From: Shouchella hunanensis | GTDB taxonomy: Bacteria; Bacillota; Bacilli; Bacillales; Bacillaceae_D | Assembly (NCBI RefSeq): GCF_028735875.1 | Contig: NZ_CP117834.1 | Coordinates: forward strand, 496,001-560,000 | DNA: 64,000 bases | Reading direction: 5' to 3' | In this document: positions 20,244 through 30,660 of the stretch, piece by piece | Layout of the letters: the number at the start of each line of letters is the position of its first letter | Numbering within the stretch: the first letter of the stretch is position 1 | Notes under the pieces: generated by a model | Seen by the model: the letters and a program-made list of their open reading frames with translations, nothing else | Told to the model about the DNA's origin: nothing | Database searches by the model: none | Translations under genes and position numbers: made by a program

Positions 20244-21311
20244 TTACTGATTTCTTAGCGTAATGCTTCCTGTGTTCGCAACTGCACGAACTTTCATCTT
20301 TCCTGGAAGTGAATCGTTGGCCGTCACATGCATATAGCGTTGTGCCAATTCTTTCTTCTCATCATGAATCTCTGATGATTCAAGATGATTGTGAATGGAG
20401 CCGACATTTGATCGTAGCTTCCCTTCAAATCGAACATCGTCAGCTACAAAGAGCTTTACGCTTCCTGTTGTTGTTTTTACGTCCAAATAACCAGCGGATT
20501 CATTGTTTTTATTCAAATAATACGTAATAGATCCATTAACAGTTTCTACGTCGGCATCTTCAATTTTTCCTGTTACTTTAATTGTTCCATTAAAGGTTTT
20601 AGCAAATAATGATCCTAACGTATTTTCATCAACGGTAATGGACCCGTTCATCGTCTCTATTGTTGCTTTAGAGGCTTGAAGATGACTCGTTTTAATGGAG
20701 CCGTTTGTTGTGTTTGCTTCAAATTCTTTCGTATTCAACGATTCACCAGTTAAAGAACCATTGAATGTGTAAAGCTTGACGCTATCATATGTTGAAGCAG
20801 GAACATAAAGCGTTCCGTTTACTTTCATTGTTTTTGATTTCGTCTCGAATAGCAAGACATCATCTTCTACAGAAAAGGACGATTCTTTCAAGAGAAAATC
20901 ATGCGCTTGTTCTGCATTGTTTGTACGGTAGACTTTCGCATCTAACTCCAGTCGTACTCCATCCTTCTCCCAAGGAACAATCGTAAAGGAGCCATTTTCT
21001 AAAGACACCTTTACATTTTTTATATCAACGTGATCCTCTTCAAACGTGTGTTGAATGTCCATTCCATTACCAAAATTAAAGTCAAAGTCGCCATCTCTTA
21101 CTTTTTGGAATGCTGATTCAAAAAAACTTGTAAACTTTGTGAAAGGAGACTCTTCACGTTCTGTACCTTCTTCACGCGTCTTACTTGCTGCTGATTGAGA
21201 AGTAGGCACTTCTTGCTCATCTTTCCCAACTGCTTCAAGCAATTTTAGCCCTTCTTCAGCAGAAACTTTACCGTCTTCAATCATTTTTAGAATCATTTTA
21301 CGTTCTTCCAT
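20244..21311 (-). CDS. yvlB: DUF4097 protein (YvlB-like)
   Basis: A 355-residue protein. The N-terminus (MILKMIEDGKVSAEEGLKLLEAVG) is the short helix pair typical of YvlB/LiaG-type proteins. An acidic/Ser-Thr linker follows, then a long right-handed beta-repeat domain (DUF4097) from about residue 95 with recurring NGSI/NGTI turns (FNGSLTG, TTNGSIKTS, MNGSITV, FNGTIKV, VNGSITYY, TTGSVKLF). No signal peptide is seen, so it is probably cytoplasmic. Its function is unknown. Start ATG 21311 lies behind AAAGGAG. First gene of the operon. Confidence 0.88.
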   Translation of the reverse strand: MEERKMILKMIEDGKVSAEEGLKLLEAVGKDEQEVPTSQSAASKTREEGTEREESPFTKFTSFFESAFQKVRDGDFDFNFGNGMDIQHTFEEDHVDIKNVKVSLENGSFTIVPWEKDGVRLELDAKVYRTNNAEQAHDFLLKESSFSVEDDVLLFETKSKTMKVNGTLYVPASTYDSVKLYTFNGSLTGESLNTKEFEANTTNGSIKTSHLQASKATIETMNGSITVDENTLGSLFAKTFNGTIKVTGKIEDADVETVNGSITYYLNKNNESAGYLDVKTTTGSVKLFVADDVRFEGKLRSNVGSIHNHLESSEIHDEKKELAQRYMHVTANDSLPGKMKVRAVANTGSITLRNQ

Positions 21312-21352
21312 CACGATCGCTCCTTTTTACTTAATAGCCTTTATAATCTTAT

Positions 21353-21379
21353 TACGAAGAAGCAAGGTCACATGTTTCA
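21353..21379 (-). promoter_or_regulatory. Sigma-W-like promoter of yvlB-C-D
   Basis: On the minus strand TGAAAC (21374-21379), a 17-bp spacer and CGTA (21353-21356) match the extracytoplasmic-function sigma-W consensus TGAAAC-N16/17-CGTA. The orthologous yvlABCD operon of B. subtilis is a known sigma-W target. Confidence 0.75.
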
Positions 21380-21392
21380 TTTTCCCTAAAAT

Positions 21393-24254
21393 TTATGATG
21401 AAAACTCGAATTTTTCTGCGTACCGCGCTTTATCTCTTTCCAATATTGGTTTTAAATACCGGCCAGTATAGGAACCTTCTACTTCAGCCACCGCTTCAGG
21501 AGTACCTTGCGCAACGAGCTGTCCGCCACCAGTTCCACCTTCTGGTCCAAGATCAATAATATGATCCACAGTTTTAATGACATCGAGATTATGTTCAATA
21601 ACAAGTACCGAATCGCCATTATCAACAAGTCGTTGAAGAACATGCAATAACCGATCAATATCATCTACATGTAAGCCTGTTGTTGGTTCATCCAATATAT
21701 AAAGGGTTCTTCCAGTCGGGCGTTTATGAAGTTGCGATGCTAGCTTGACTCGCTGAGCTTCTCCACCTGATAACGTTGTTGCTGGTTGACCAAGACGAAC
21801 ATAGCCTAAGCCGACATCAATAAGCGTTTGGATTTTACGCTTAATTTTTGGAATGCTACCAAAAAACTCAACGCCTTCTTCTACTGTCATTTCAAGCACA
21901 TCAGCAATCGTTTTATTTTTATAGGTCACTTCTAGCGTTTCTCGGTTATAGCGTTTGCCGTGGCACACTTCACATGGGACATACACGTCAGGTAAAAAGT
22001 GCATTTCAATCTTAATAATCCCATCACCTTTACAAGCTTCACATCTTCCACCTTTTACGTTAAAGCTGAACCGGCCCTTTTTATATCCTCTGACTTTTGC
22101 TTCGTTTGTTAATGCAAATACATCACGAATATCGTCAAACACACTCGTATACGTTGCTGGATTTGACCTAGGCGTTCGTCCAATTGGTGATTGATCAATA
22201 TCAATGACCTTGTCCATTTCTTCAATACCGACAATTTCTTTGTGCTTTCCTGGCTTCTCTTTAGCACGATGAATTTTTTGCGCTAATGATTTATGAACAA
22301 TTTCATTAACCAGCGTACTTTTACCGGATCCCGAAACACCGGTAATAGCAGTAAACACACCTAAAGGAAACGTAACATTGATATTCTTTAAGTTGTTTTC
22401 TGTTGCACTTTTGACCACGAACTGCCTACCCGTAAGTGGTCTCCGTTCGGTTGGCACATGAATAAATTTTTCCCCAGCCAAATATTGACCTGTTAATGAG
22501 TTCGGATCGTCAATAAGCTCTTGGGGTGTACCTTGTGCCGTTACATAGCCACCATGTACACCTGCACCTGGCCCGATATCAATAATGTGATCAGCCGCTA
22601 GCATTGTGTCTTCATCGTGTTCAACGACAATCAAAGTATTTCCTAAATCACGCATCCGCTTTAACGTTTCAATTAAACGATCATTATCTCTTTGATGTAA
22701 TCCAATAGAAGGCTCATCGAGAATGTACAGCACCCCCATGAGAGAAGAGCCGATTTGAGTTGCTAAACGAATTCGCTGTGCTTCTCCGCCTGATAACGTG
22801 CCAGCAGCTCGTGATAACGTTAAATAATCAAGCCCAACATTAATGAGAAAACCAATTCGGTCTTCTATTTCTTTCAAAATTAACCTTGAAATTGAACGAT
22901 CTTTTTCAGATAGCTCTAATGTTTGCATAAACTGCAGTGCATCCGTACATGAGTATTGGTTCACTTCACCTAAATGCTTCCCACCTACAAAAACAGCTAA
23001 CGCTTCTTTCTTTAAACGGTACCCTTTACACGTGGGACAGTTTTTTTGCGACATATACGTTTCCATTTGTTCACGAATGTAATCAGAGCTGGTTTCTCTA
23101 TATCTACGACCAACATTTGCAAGCACACCTTCAAATACAATCATATGCTCACGTACGCGACCAAAGTCATTTTCATAATGAAAGAAGATCTTTTCTTTTC
23201 CGCTGCCGTTTAAAATAATGGATTGATGTTTTTCTGGAAGCTGATTAAACGGCACATCCATGTCTATCGAGAAATGCTCACATACTGCCTCAAGTAATTG
23301 TGGATAGTAATTCGAACTTGTTGGCTCCCACGGCGCAACAGCATGATCTCTCAATGTCCTGTCAGCATCCGGTATGACAAGCTCAGCATCGACTTCCTGC
23401 TTCACACCTAGTCCGTCGCAAGTTGTACAAGCACCGTATGGGCTATTAAACGAAAAAAATCTCGGCTCTAGCTCAGGAATGGAAAAACCACATTCTGGAC
23501 AAGCGTGATGCTGGCTAAAGAGTAATTCTTCACCATCAATTACGTCAATTAACACTCGCCCTTCTGCGAGATTTAAAGCCGTTTCTAGAGAGTCAGCCAT
23601 TCTTGTTTGAATGCCATCTTTTACAACGATCCTGTCAATGACGACTTCAACACTATGTTTTTTATTTTTATCAAGCTGAATATCGTCTGTCGCTTCTCTC
23701 ATTTCACCATTGACACGCACACGTACAAATCCATCTTTTTTGATTTGATCAAATACTTTTGCGTGCGTTCCTTTTCGCCCCGATACCATTGGAGCAAGAA
23801 TTTGCATTTTTGTACGTTCAGGGAACTGCAACAATTGATCGACCATTTGCTGAATCGTTTGTGAAGTGATCTCTATACCGTGCTTAGGGCAGATCGGTTT
23901 TCCAATTCGAGCATAAAGAAGCCTAAGATAGTCGTGAATTTCAGTGACAGTCCCAACCGTTGAACGTGGGTTTCGACTCGTTGTTTTCTGATCAATTGAG
24001 ATGGCTGGAGACAGTCCCTCAATGGCATCAACATCAGGCTTATCCATCTGTCCTAGAAATTGACGAGCATAAGCGGACAATGATTCTACATAGCGTCTTT
24101 GGCCTTCCGCATAAATGGTATCAAACGCTAAGGAAGACTTTCCAGACCCAGACAAGCCTGTCAAAACGACTAGCTTTCCTCTAGGAATGGATACATCCAT
24201 ATTTTTTAAATTATTTGATCGTGCACCTTTAACGATAATCTCTTCTTGTGCCAT
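21393..24254 (-). CDS. uvrA: Excinuclease ABC subunit A
   Basis: A 953-residue DNA damage-recognition ATPase with two ABC-type nucleotide-binding modules. The first Walker A is GLSGSGKS (residues 33-40), the second is GVSGSGKS (about 640). The ABC signatures are [12 protein letters not shown] and [12 protein letters not shown]. Zinc-finger CxxC pairs are seen at [22 protein letters not shown], and [14 protein letters not shown]. It forms UvrA2B with UvrB for nucleotide excision repair. It starts four bases after uvrB and is co-transcribed from the LexA-controlled promoter. Confidence 0.98.
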   Translation of the reverse strand: MAQEEIIVKGARSNNLKNMDVSIPRGKLVVLTGLSGSGKSSLAFDTIYAEGQRRYVESLSAYARQFLGQMDKPDVDAIEGLSPAISIDQKTTSRNPRSTVGTVTEIHDYLRLLYARIGKPICPKHGIEITSQTIQQMVDQLLQFPERTKMQILAPMVSGRKGTHAKVFDQIKKDGFVRVRVNGEMREATDDIQLDKNKKHSVEVVIDRIVVKDGIQTRMADSLETALNLAEGRVLIDVIDGEELLFSQHHACPECGFSIPELEPRFFSFNSPYGACTTCDGLGVKQEVDAELVIPDADRTLRDHAVAPWEPTSSNYYPQLLEAVCEHFSIDMDVPFNQLPEKHQSIILNGSGKEKIFFHYENDFGRVREHMIVFEGVLANVGRRYRETSSDYIREQMETYMSQKNCPTCKGYRLKKEALAVFVGGKHLGEVNQYSCTDALQFMQTLELSEKDRSISRLILKEIEDRIGFLINVGLDYLTLSRAAGTLSGGEAQRIRLATQIGSSLMGVLYILDEPSIGLHQRDNDRLIETLKRMRDLGNTLIVVEHDEDTMLAADHIIDIGPGAGVHGGYVTAQGTPQELIDDPNSLTGQYLAGEKFIHVPTERRPLTGRQFVVKSATENNLKNINVTFPLGVFTAITGVSGSGKSTLVNEIVHKSLAQKIHRAKEKPGKHKEIVGIEEMDKVIDIDQSPIGRTPRSNPATYTSVFDDIRDVFALTNEAKVRGYKKGRFSFNVKGGRCEACKGDGIIKIEMHFLPDVYVPCEVCHGKRYNRETLEVTYKNKTIADVLEMTVEEGVEFFGSIPKIKRKIQTLIDVGLGYVRLGQPATTLSGGEAQRVKLASQLHKRPTGRTLYILDEPTTGLHVDDIDRLLHVLQRLVDNGDSVLVIEHNLDVIKTVDHIIDLGPEGGTGGGQLVAQGTPEAVAEVEGSYTGRYLKPILERDKARYAEKFEFSS

Positions 24255-24258
24255 ACCG

Positions 24259-26241
24259 TCATCCTTCCGCTTTAAGCTCTAACAGCATATCTCGAAGCTC
24301 TGCTGCCCGCTCGAAGTTTAAGTCTTTTGCCGCTTGCTTCATTTCTACTTCTATTTGAGCAATTGTTTTTTCGCGTTCTTTTTTCGTCATTTTTTGTTGC
24401 GGTTTCTTCGTTACGTCATATTCCCCTTCATCTTCAGCAGCATAGGTCGCTTGCACCACATCCGGGATTTTCTTTTGAATTGTTTGTGGCGTAATGCCGT
24501 GTTTTTTATTAAAGGCTTCTTGAATTTCTCGACGACGTTTTGTTTCACTAATCGCGACTTCCATTGAACCGGTTATTTTATCTGCGTACATAATAACTCG
24601 ACCGTGTTCATTTCGAGCAGCACGTCCAATTGTTTGAATAAGAGATCGCTCTGCACGTAAGAATCCTTCTTTATCAGCATCTAAAATCGCGACAAGAGAT
24701 ACTTCTGGAATATCTAACCCTTCTCTTAATAAATTGATCCCAATAAGGACATCAAACGTCCCCAATCGAAGCTGACGAATGATCTCTAGACGGTCTAACG
24801 TTTTTACTTCTGAATGTAAATAACGAACTTTAATTCCAATTTCCTTTAAGTAGTCCGTTAAGTCCTCAGACATTTTTTTCGTTAAGGTCGTCACTAAGAC
24901 ACGTTCGTCACGCTCAATCTGCTCATGGATTTCTCCAATTAAATCATCAATTTGCCCTTCAATTGGTCGGACTTCAATTGGTGGATCAAGCAAGCCAGTT
25001 GGTCGAATAATTTGTTCAACCATCTCAGGAGTGTGCTCTAGCTCATACTGGCCAGGCGTAGCCGATACGTAAACGGCTTGACTTATTTTTTCTTCAAATT
25101 CAGCGAATTTTAATGGTCTGTTATCGAGTGCAGACGGCAAACGAAAGCCATGGTTAACGAGTACTTCTTTTCGCGCTCGGTCACCATTGTACATCCCTCT
25201 TACTTGCGGTAATGTTACGTGAGATTCATCCATAATTAATAGAAAGTCTTCTGGAAAGAAATCAATTAACGTGTACGGGGTTGCCCCTGACTCACGTAAG
25301 GTTAAATGCCTAGAGTAGTTTTCAATGCCTGAACAAAATCCCATCTCCGCCATCATTTCAAGATCATAGCGTGTTCGTTGCTCAAGTCTTTGTGCTTCAA
25401 GCAACTTTCCATCCGCATGAAGCGCTTTTAATCGTTCTTCTAGTTCGGCTTCAATATTTTCAATTGCTTTTTTCATTTTTTCTTCACGGGTAACAAAGTG
25501 AGAGGCTGGAAAAATCGATACATGGTTTCGCTCTCCCTTGATCTCTCCAGTTAATGCATCGACTTCGGTCATACGATCAACTTCGTCACCGAAAAATTCC
25601 ACTCGAATACATTGCTCGTCTCTCGATGCCGGGAAGATTTCAACCACATCGCCTCTTACTCGGAATGTTCCACGTATAAAATTCAAATCGTTACGATCAT
25701 ACTGAATATCGACAAGGCGTCGTAATAATTCATTCCGATCCATTTCCATCCCGGTACGAATGGACAAGACAAGATCCCGGTATTCTTCCGGGTTCCCTAA
25801 ACCATATATACACGATACACTCGCTACAATAATGACATCCCGTCTCTCAAACAACGCACTAGTAGCTGAGTGCCGTAACTTATCAATTTCATCATTAATA
25901 CTTGCGTCTTTTTCAATAAACGTATCAGAAGAAGGTACATATGCTTCCGGTTGATAATAATCGTAATAGCTAACAAAATACTCAACCGCATTATGAGGAA
26001 AAAACTGTTTAAATTCACTATAAAGCTGACCTGCTAGTGTTTTATTATGGGCCATAATGAGCGTCGGCTTATTCACTGCTTGAATGACGTTGGACATCGT
26101 AAACGTTTTTCCTGTACCCGTTGCACCTAATAACGTTTGATGCCGATCCCCATTTTCAATTGCACGTACAATTTTTTCTATTGCAGTTGGTTGATCACCT
26201 TGTGGCGAGTAGTCTGATACTAATTGAAACGTTTGATCCAT
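24259..26241 (-). CDS. uvrB: Excinuclease ABC subunit B
   Basis: A 660-residue helicase-like DNA repair protein. Walker A is GATGTGKT (residues 39-46). The damage-probing beta-hairpin [16 protein letters not shown] lies near residue 92-107. The helicase motif [16 protein letters not shown] lies near 535-550, and the C-terminal UVR motif ([20 protein letters not shown]) binds UvrC. An operator for LexA lies in its promoter region, so induction by DNA damage is expected. Confidence 0.98.
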   Translation of the reverse strand: MDQTFQLVSDYSPQGDQPTAIEKIVRAIENGDRHQTLLGATGTGKTFTMSNVIQAVNKPTLIMAHNKTLAGQLYSEFKQFFPHNAVEYFVSYYDYYQPEAYVPSSDTFIEKDASINDEIDKLRHSATSALFERRDVIIVASVSCIYGLGNPEEYRDLVLSIRTGMEMDRNELLRRLVDIQYDRNDLNFIRGTFRVRGDVVEIFPASRDEQCIRVEFFGDEVDRMTEVDALTGEIKGERNHVSIFPASHFVTREEKMKKAIENIEAELEERLKALHADGKLLEAQRLEQRTRYDLEMMAEMGFCSGIENYSRHLTLRESGATPYTLIDFFPEDFLLIMDESHVTLPQVRGMYNGDRARKEVLVNHGFRLPSALDNRPLKFAEFEEKISQAVYVSATPGQYELEHTPEMVEQIIRPTGLLDPPIEVRPIEGQIDDLIGEIHEQIERDERVLVTTLTKKMSEDLTDYLKEIGIKVRYLHSEVKTLDRLEIIRQLRLGTFDVLIGINLLREGLDIPEVSLVAILDADKEGFLRAERSLIQTIGRAARNEHGRVIMYADKITGSMEVAISETKRRREIQEAFNKKHGITPQTIQKKIPDVVQATYAAEDEGEYDVTKKPQQKMTKKEREKTIAQIEVEMKQAAKDLNFERAAELRDMLLELKAEG

Positions 26242-26366
26242 CGTCTTTAGAACTTATCAAATAACAATCTTTCTTTTGATAAGCTCACCCCTCCTTTGCA
26301 AAAGAACATGATCCTACTGGTATTCCCATTTTAGCGTCGTTAAAAACCCAATCAATTCATTTCCTG

Positions 26367-26393
26367 TAAACACACGTTCGCTTAAGTATACCA
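26367..26393 (-). promoter_or_regulatory. uvrBA promoter with LexA (DinR) box
   Basis: On the minus strand CGAACGTGTGTTTA (26367-26380) matches the Gram-positive SOS box CGAACRNRYGTTYC in 13 of 14 positions. Immediately upstream is an extended -10, TGG-TATACT (TATACT at 26385-26390). LexA bound there would cover the start of transcription. A second, weaker box-like sequence (CGAACGCACGTGCG) lies at 26422-26435. Confidence 0.75.
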
Positions 26394-26464
26394 CAAGAAT
26401 GAAGACTTGCACCAACATTTACGAACGCACGTGCGCAACCAAAAATTGCTAACAAACAAATTTC

Positions 26465-26493
26465 TAGACGCTTTTAAAAAAATCCAGTATGAT
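26465..26493 (+). promoter_or_regulatory. Candidate promoter before the FMN riboswitch
   Basis: TAGACG (26465-26470), 17 bp, TATGAT (26488-26493). The -35 is a weak match; the -10 is good. Transcription would start about 25 bases before the aptamer. Confidence 0.45.
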
Positions 26494-26521
26494 AACGGTA
26501 GATTATATACAAATTGAATAG

Positions 26522-26643
26522 GTATCTTCGGGGCAGGTGAAATTCCTGACCGGCGGTTAAAGCCCGCGACTCCGCATAATTATATGTGGACTGATTTGGT
26601 GAAAATCCAAAGCCGACGGTATAGTCCGGATGGGAGAAGATCA
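26522..26643 (+). ncRNA. FMN riboswitch (RFN element) aptamer
   Basis: The conserved RFN segments appear in order: GGGGCAGGTGAAATTCCTGACCGGCGGT, AGCCCGCGA, GGTGAAAATCC, AAGCCGACGGTATAGTCCGGATGGGAGAAGA. Closing stem P1 pairs ATCTTC (about 26524-26529) with GAAGAT (about 26636-26641). This RNA binds flavin mononucleotide. It lies before an EamA-type transporter gene, so that gene is expected to respond to flavin level. Confidence 0.97.
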
Positions 26644-26681
26644 AATAGAAAGAACATAGTCTTTACTATGTTTATTTCTCC

Positions 26682-26718
26682 AGCCCTGAACACAACATTG
26701 TCCAGGGCTTTTTGATTT
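26682..26718 (+). terminator. Expression-platform terminator of the FMN riboswitch
   Basis: AGCCCTG (26682-26688) pairs with CAGGGCT (26703-26709) and is followed by TTTTGATTT. This is the likely FMN-dependent terminator. A smaller hairpin (AACATAG/CTATGTT, 26653-26672) lies between it and the aptamer. The transporter start codon is downstream at 26757. Confidence 0.85.
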
Positions 26719-26756
26719 CTACAGAAGACCTTTTCATTGAAAAGGAGCTCACAGCT

Positions 26757-27737
26757 GTGAATGAACAACCGCAATCAAATAAGACGTTTTGGTTTATCGT
26801 GATTGGTGCCGCCTTTTGGGGGATTAATCCACTTTTTCGTATTTTGCTACTTGATACGATGACGTCTTTACAAATTGTTTTTATTGAACACATTATTTTA
26901 GCTTTTATTGCGATTCCCATCCTTTTAAAGTTTAAAGGTGATTTAAAGAAACTTAGCTTTAAAGATTTAGGAGCGCTTCTGTTTATTTCTTGGGGAGGCT
27001 CTGCTTTTGCCACTCTTTTATTTACACAAGGGTTAACTATTGCTGCATCTAGTGGTGAGATTAATTCAGTATTGCTATTACAAAAATTGCAGCCGCTATT
27101 CGCCATCACCCTTGCGCACTTTCTTTTAAAAGAAAAACTGCCGCAGCATTTCGGCGTTTACGTACCGATTGCGCTAATTGGGACATACCTGTTAACATTT
27201 GGCTTTTATTTCCCGATCAATAATCCAGGGGAAATATTTCAACTAGGTAGTTTGTACGCCATCGGAGCAGCAGCACTTTGGGGTGGCTCGACGGTAATGG
27301 GACGTATCTTACTAAAGAAATGTCGCCACGAGACTGTTACTGCACTACGGTTTTTACTTGCACTTCCATTACTCGGTGTCTTAATAAGCGTATCTCCTGA
27401 TATGTGGGCAAGCCCTGAATCAACCATTGCATTAACGTTCATTGCCCTTAATTTACTTGCTTCAGCATTATTACCTGGTCTTGTGTCCATGCTGTTATAC
27501 TATCGTGGGTTACAGTCTGTTAAGGCCTCCGTTGCTACAATTGCTGAACTAAGCTTTCCAATGACAGGGTTGCTTGTATCATGGATTACCCTTCAAGAAA
27601 CCGTAACAATTGCCCAGCTAATTGGATTCGCCCTCATTTGGTTTGTTCTATTTAAAATCTCTAAGCAACAAGACACGATCTCTCAGCTACCACCTGTAAA
27701 AAAGCGTAAAAAAAGCGCGCTTCAACCATTAAAATAA
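26757..27737 (+). CDS. EamA/DMT-family transporter under FMN riboswitch control, candidate riboflavin transporter
   Basis: A 326-residue membrane protein with about ten hydrophobic segments arranged as two EamA repeats (about 10-145 and 160-300), each opening with the FWG/LWGGS-type motif (IVIGAAFWGINPLFR; IGAAALWGGSTVMGR). The C-terminus is basic and cytoplasmic. EamA proteins export or import small metabolites. The FMN riboswitch strongly suggests a flavin or flavin precursor; DMT-type riboflavin transporters such as RibN are known from other phyla. The start is GTG at 26757 behind AAGGAG. An in-frame TTG at 26712 lies inside the terminator and is rejected. Confidence 0.85.
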   Translation: MNEQPQSNKTFWFIVIGAAFWGINPLFRILLLDTMTSLQIVFIEHIILAFIAIPILLKFKGDLKKLSFKDLGALLFISWGGSAFATLLFTQGLTIAASSGEINSVLLLQKLQPLFAITLAHFLLKEKLPQHFGVYVPIALIGTYLLTFGFYFPINNPGEIFQLGSLYAIGAAALWGGSTVMGRILLKKCRHETVTALRFLLALPLLGVLISVSPDMWASPESTIALTFIALNLLASALLPGLVSMLLYYRGLQSVKASVATIAELSFPMTGLLVSWITLQETVTIAQLIGFALIWFVLFKISKQQDTISQLPPVKKRKKSALQPLK

Positions 27738-27747
27738 AATTAATGCG

Positions 27748-27782
27748 TAAAGACCTTCCACAAAAATGGAAGGTCTTTTTAT
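27748..27782. terminator. Bidirectional terminator between the EamA gene and minJ
   Basis: AAAGACCTTCCA-CAAAAA-TGGAAGGTCTTTTT forms a 12-bp stem with T and A tracts on either side, serving two converging genes. Confidence 0.9.
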
Positions 27783-27785
27783 TCG

Positions 27786-28958
27786 CTAGATAATTGAGTT
27801 ACTTAGCTTTTCTTGTTTGCGAACAAGCAATACACCAAGCTGATAGTGCTCTCCGCTATAAAGCGGTCCTTGTACAAAGCGCTTTTCTCCATTGACATCT
27901 TTCACTTCAATTTTACAGTAAACAGGATTTTTTTGGAGCGCCTGATAAAGCGTCGTTTCATCATAAACCATTTGGCCATTTACCTTTGAAATTTCTTCTC
28001 CTAAAACAATCTTCATTTTATCAGCTGGACTGTTTGGTAAAACCCCAACAACTCGACAACTTTCTTCTTCCTCTGTAAAGAACGCGGTATCCTTCTTTTC
28101 TTTATGCCTAATGATAAATTGGCTTATAGCATGAATGAAGGCAATAACGCCTAGTATACTTACAAATAGCCATTCATTAGGGTAATAGAACAGAATAACA
28201 GTAGAGACAGTAGCTACTCCTGCAAGCAAGAAGTAAGCGCGTGTATATTGATAAAATCGTGTATCTAAGTGTGTACGGGATTGTTGTTTAAACCCTAGCA
28301 GGATTGGAAACAGAATTGGCTGAATAAACTCAGACCCTATAGAAAAAGTTGGCCAAGGCCAAGGTAGTACCAAAGCACTCTCTGGAATAAAAAAGACAAC
28401 GGGGACAATCCATAAACGATTTATTTTATGGATCCCTATAAATCTTCCTCTTTTTCCTTTTTCAAGCTGTGGTGAAATGAGCCTTTTCCCGTTCATAGTT
28501 ACAAGCATGGCTTGAGAAAACAATAACACCGCTACACTAAACGTAATGGCAGCATAAAGTAAGGACCCCTGGTCTCCACTTTCTGAAAAGGGAAACACCA
28601 TGAACTGTGGAAAAACAACTAAATAAAGAGCAACAAGGAAAAAAACATATGTAGGCGTTAGCCAATGCATTTGTCCAGTAAGTAAAAGCAGCAACGTCGC
28701 TAATGCAATGGCCACAAGTATATCAGTCGGTACTACAACTCCCGCCGCAATGGTCACTATACTGACGAGAACACCCGTCACAACAGAAGGAATGGCACTT
28801 AACAAAAAATCAGCTCGCCGTGCATAAACTCGTGTATGAAACGATGACCGTTCTTGCTTCACTCGCCAATGAGCGATTATAAAAAGCGTAAAGAAGCCGA
28901 TATAAACAATTGGATTCAAAAAAAAGCTAGCGACTGCAATTAGGATGGTTTCTACCAT
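27786..28958 (-). CDS. minJ: MinJ-like PDZ membrane protein
   Basis: A 390-residue protein with about seven to eight transmembrane helices in the first 285 residues, then a C-terminal PDZ domain (about 300-385; GVLPNSPADKMKIVLGEEISKVNGQMV). This matches MinJ (YvjD, about 397 residues) of B. subtilis, which bridges DivIVA and MinD at the division site and affects swarming. The position next to ctpB and ftsEX also fits. ATG 28958 is chosen because GGAGGAC precedes it; an upstream GTG at 28976 is less likely. Confidence 0.85.
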   Translation of the reverse strand: MVETILIAVASFFLNPIVYIGFFTLFIIAHWRVKQERSSFHTRVYARRADFLLSAIPSVVTGVLVSIVTIAAGVVVPTDILVAIALATLLLLLTGQMHWLTPTYVFFLVALYLVVFPQFMVFPFSESGDQGSLLYAAITFSVAVLLFSQAMLVTMNGKRLISPQLEKGKRGRFIGIHKINRLWIVPVVFFIPESALVLPWPWPTFSIGSEFIQPILFPILLGFKQQSRTHLDTRFYQYTRAYFLLAGVATVSTVILFYYPNEWLFVSILGVIAFIHAISQFIIRHKEKKDTAFFTEEEESCRVVGVLPNSPADKMKIVLGEEISKVNGQMVYDETTLYQALQKNPVYCKIEVKDVNGEKRFVQGPLYSGEHYQLGVLLVRKQEKLSNSII

Positions 28959-28982
28959 GAACTTGTCCTCCAACACTTACTT

Positions 28983-29025
28983 AAAAAGGGATATCTGTGC
29001 AATTCAATACAGATATCCCTTTTTT
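28983..29025. terminator. Terminator after ctpB
   Basis: AAAAAGGGATATCTGT and ACAGATATCCCTTTTTT form a long perfect stem around a 10-base loop. The T tract favours termination of ctpB on the minus strand; the A tract allows the reverse direction too. Confidence 0.88.
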
Positions 29026-29042
29026 ACTTTCAACAACATTTC

Positions 29043-30509
29043 TTAGGATGCTTGTTCCACCGCAAGCTCAATCGCTCGATTCAGTTGTGCATCATTCTCA
29101 ACGTCTCTAATGTGCGCCTGTATTTCTTCTTGAATTTTTTGTGCGGTTGCTTCATCTAATTGACCAGTTTCATCTAAATCATGATCTTCTTGAAATTCCC
29201 TTACTGCCGTCTCTGTTTGTTCATCAAAGTAACCATCTGTACGTTCAATCGGATAATCAAGCCCTTCTAGCATACTTTGTGTACGTGCAATTTGGTCAGA
29301 TACTTGATCCCTTTCGTAAGGTTCTTCAATAGAAAGAGCAACTGCATAAAAGTATTCAGGCTGGTCTACTTCTACAGTAGGCTCAACGCCTTCATGATCA
29401 ATCGTGTTGCCTCCAGCTGTCAGCCAGCGATCAGTTGTAATCTTTAACGCACTGCCGTCCGTCATGCGAATTGATTTTTGTACAGTTCCTTTACCGAACG
29501 TTGTTTTTCCAACAAGATCATAGTCTCCAGATTCTTTTAAAGCAGCAGCTAAAATTTCAGAAGCCGATGCACTGCTTTCATTAATTAACCCGACAATCGG
29601 ATAAGGCTTTCGTTCATCTAAACTTGATTCATAGCTTTCAATACTACCGTTGCTATGCTCAATCTGAACAATCGGCTTATTATCTGGGATAAGCAGATTA
29701 CCAATATTTTGAGCACCATCTAAATAACCACCTGGATTACGACGAACATCTACAATCAGTCCATCAATTCCATCTTCCTCTAACTCCTGTAGCAATTCTT
29801 CAAATTGGGTACCTACATCTTCAGAGAATGACGTAATCTCAAGACGACCAATTACTTGACCATCTACTTCAAAAGTATCTGCTCGAACTGCATCAACTTG
29901 AATACGATCACGCTCAATGGTTACGTCAAATGGCTCATTTTGTTCGCCACGTTGAATGGTTAGAATAACTTCTGTACCGCCTTCACCACGAATTAATTGA
30001 ACCGCTTCGTTAACTGAATAACCTTCTATTGATTCGCCATCAATTTCTAAAATTGCATCATTTGGCAATAAGCCGGCACGTTCAGCTGGAGATTCTCTCA
30101 TCGGACTGATAATAGACACATAGCCATCTACCATACCTACTTCTGCCCCAATACCTTCAAAATGAGAGCTTAACGATTCCTGAAAGCTTGCCGCTGATTG
30201 AACATCCATATAATCTGAGAAGGGATCCTCTAACGTTTCAACCATACCATTAATAGCACCTTCAATAAGCTTTGTTCGTTCCACTTCAGACACATAATTA
30301 TTTTCAATCGTTGTCAGGGCTGTTTCAAATTTCTCGATTAACTCATCATCATCCAAAATGACATCCGGTACATCAGAGTCATCGGCATTTGTTGCAGGCG
30401 GTGATTCATTCGCTCCACCAAGTTGGATTCCATCATTTATAAAAAAGATAGCAGCTACAGCAATAATCACCATTACCGATAACGTAAAAAACAACTGCTT
30501 TATTTTCAA
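29043..30509 (-). CDS. ctpB: Carboxyl-terminal processing protease CtpB (S41)
   Basis: A 488-residue secreted or membrane-anchored serine protease. It has an N-terminal membrane segment (about 5-25), a PDZ domain (about 115-195), the S41 core with catalytic Ser315 (ESSASASE), Lys340 and Gln344 (GKGTVQ), and a C-terminal peptidoglycan-binding domain (about 415-465; DGYFDEQTETAVREFQEDHD). In B. subtilis CtpB cleaves SpoIVFA during sporulation. The mature part is very acidic. The start appears to be TTG at 30509 with a modest ribosome site. Confidence 0.93.
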   Translation of the reverse strand: MKIKQLFFTLSVMVIIAVAAIFFINDGIQLGGANESPPATNADDSDVPDVILDDDELIEKFETALTTIENNYVSEVERTKLIEGAINGMVETLEDPFSDYMDVQSAASFQESLSSHFEGIGAEVGMVDGYVSIISPMRESPAERAGLLPNDAILEIDGESIEGYSVNEAVQLIRGEGGTEVILTIQRGEQNEPFDVTIERDRIQVDAVRADTFEVDGQVIGRLEITSFSEDVGTQFEELLQELEEDGIDGLIVDVRRNPGGYLDGAQNIGNLLIPDNKPIVQIEHSNGSIESYESSLDERKPYPIVGLINESSASASEILAAALKESGDYDLVGKTTFGKGTVQKSIRMTDGSALKITTDRWLTAGGNTIDHEGVEPTVEVDQPEYFYAVALSIEEPYERDQVSDQIARTQSMLEGLDYPIERTDGYFDEQTETAVREFQEDHDLDETGQLDEATAQKIQEEIQAHIRDVENDAQLNRAIELAVEQAS

Positions 30510-30622
30510 AACACTTCACCACTCCCAATGAGTTAGACATCCAGTTCTCAACTAATACTTTTATTCTAAGTTGTTCAATCATTAATGTCAAAACACGTTT
30601 ATCTTATTTTTGTCAAAACATT

Positions 30623-30655
30623 TAAAAATAGCGTCCATCGAAACGGACGCTATTT
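30623..30655 (-). terminator. Terminator after the EnvC-like gene
   Basis: On the minus strand AAATAGCGTCC and GGACGCTATTTTT form an 11-bp stem, just after the peptidase stop codon. Confidence 0.88.
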
Positions 30656-30660
30656 GTGTT

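Noticed and set aside
26422-26435. Second LexA box upstream of uvrB
   Set aside because: CGAACGCACGTGCG deviates at two of the ten key positions in the right half and lies upstream of the -10. It was not annotated as a separate operator.
26672-27109. 145-codon open frame on the minus strand across the FMN riboswitch terminator and the EamA gene
   Set aside because: It is antisense to a clear ten-helix transporter and riboswitch, has no ribosome site, and its translation has no family character.
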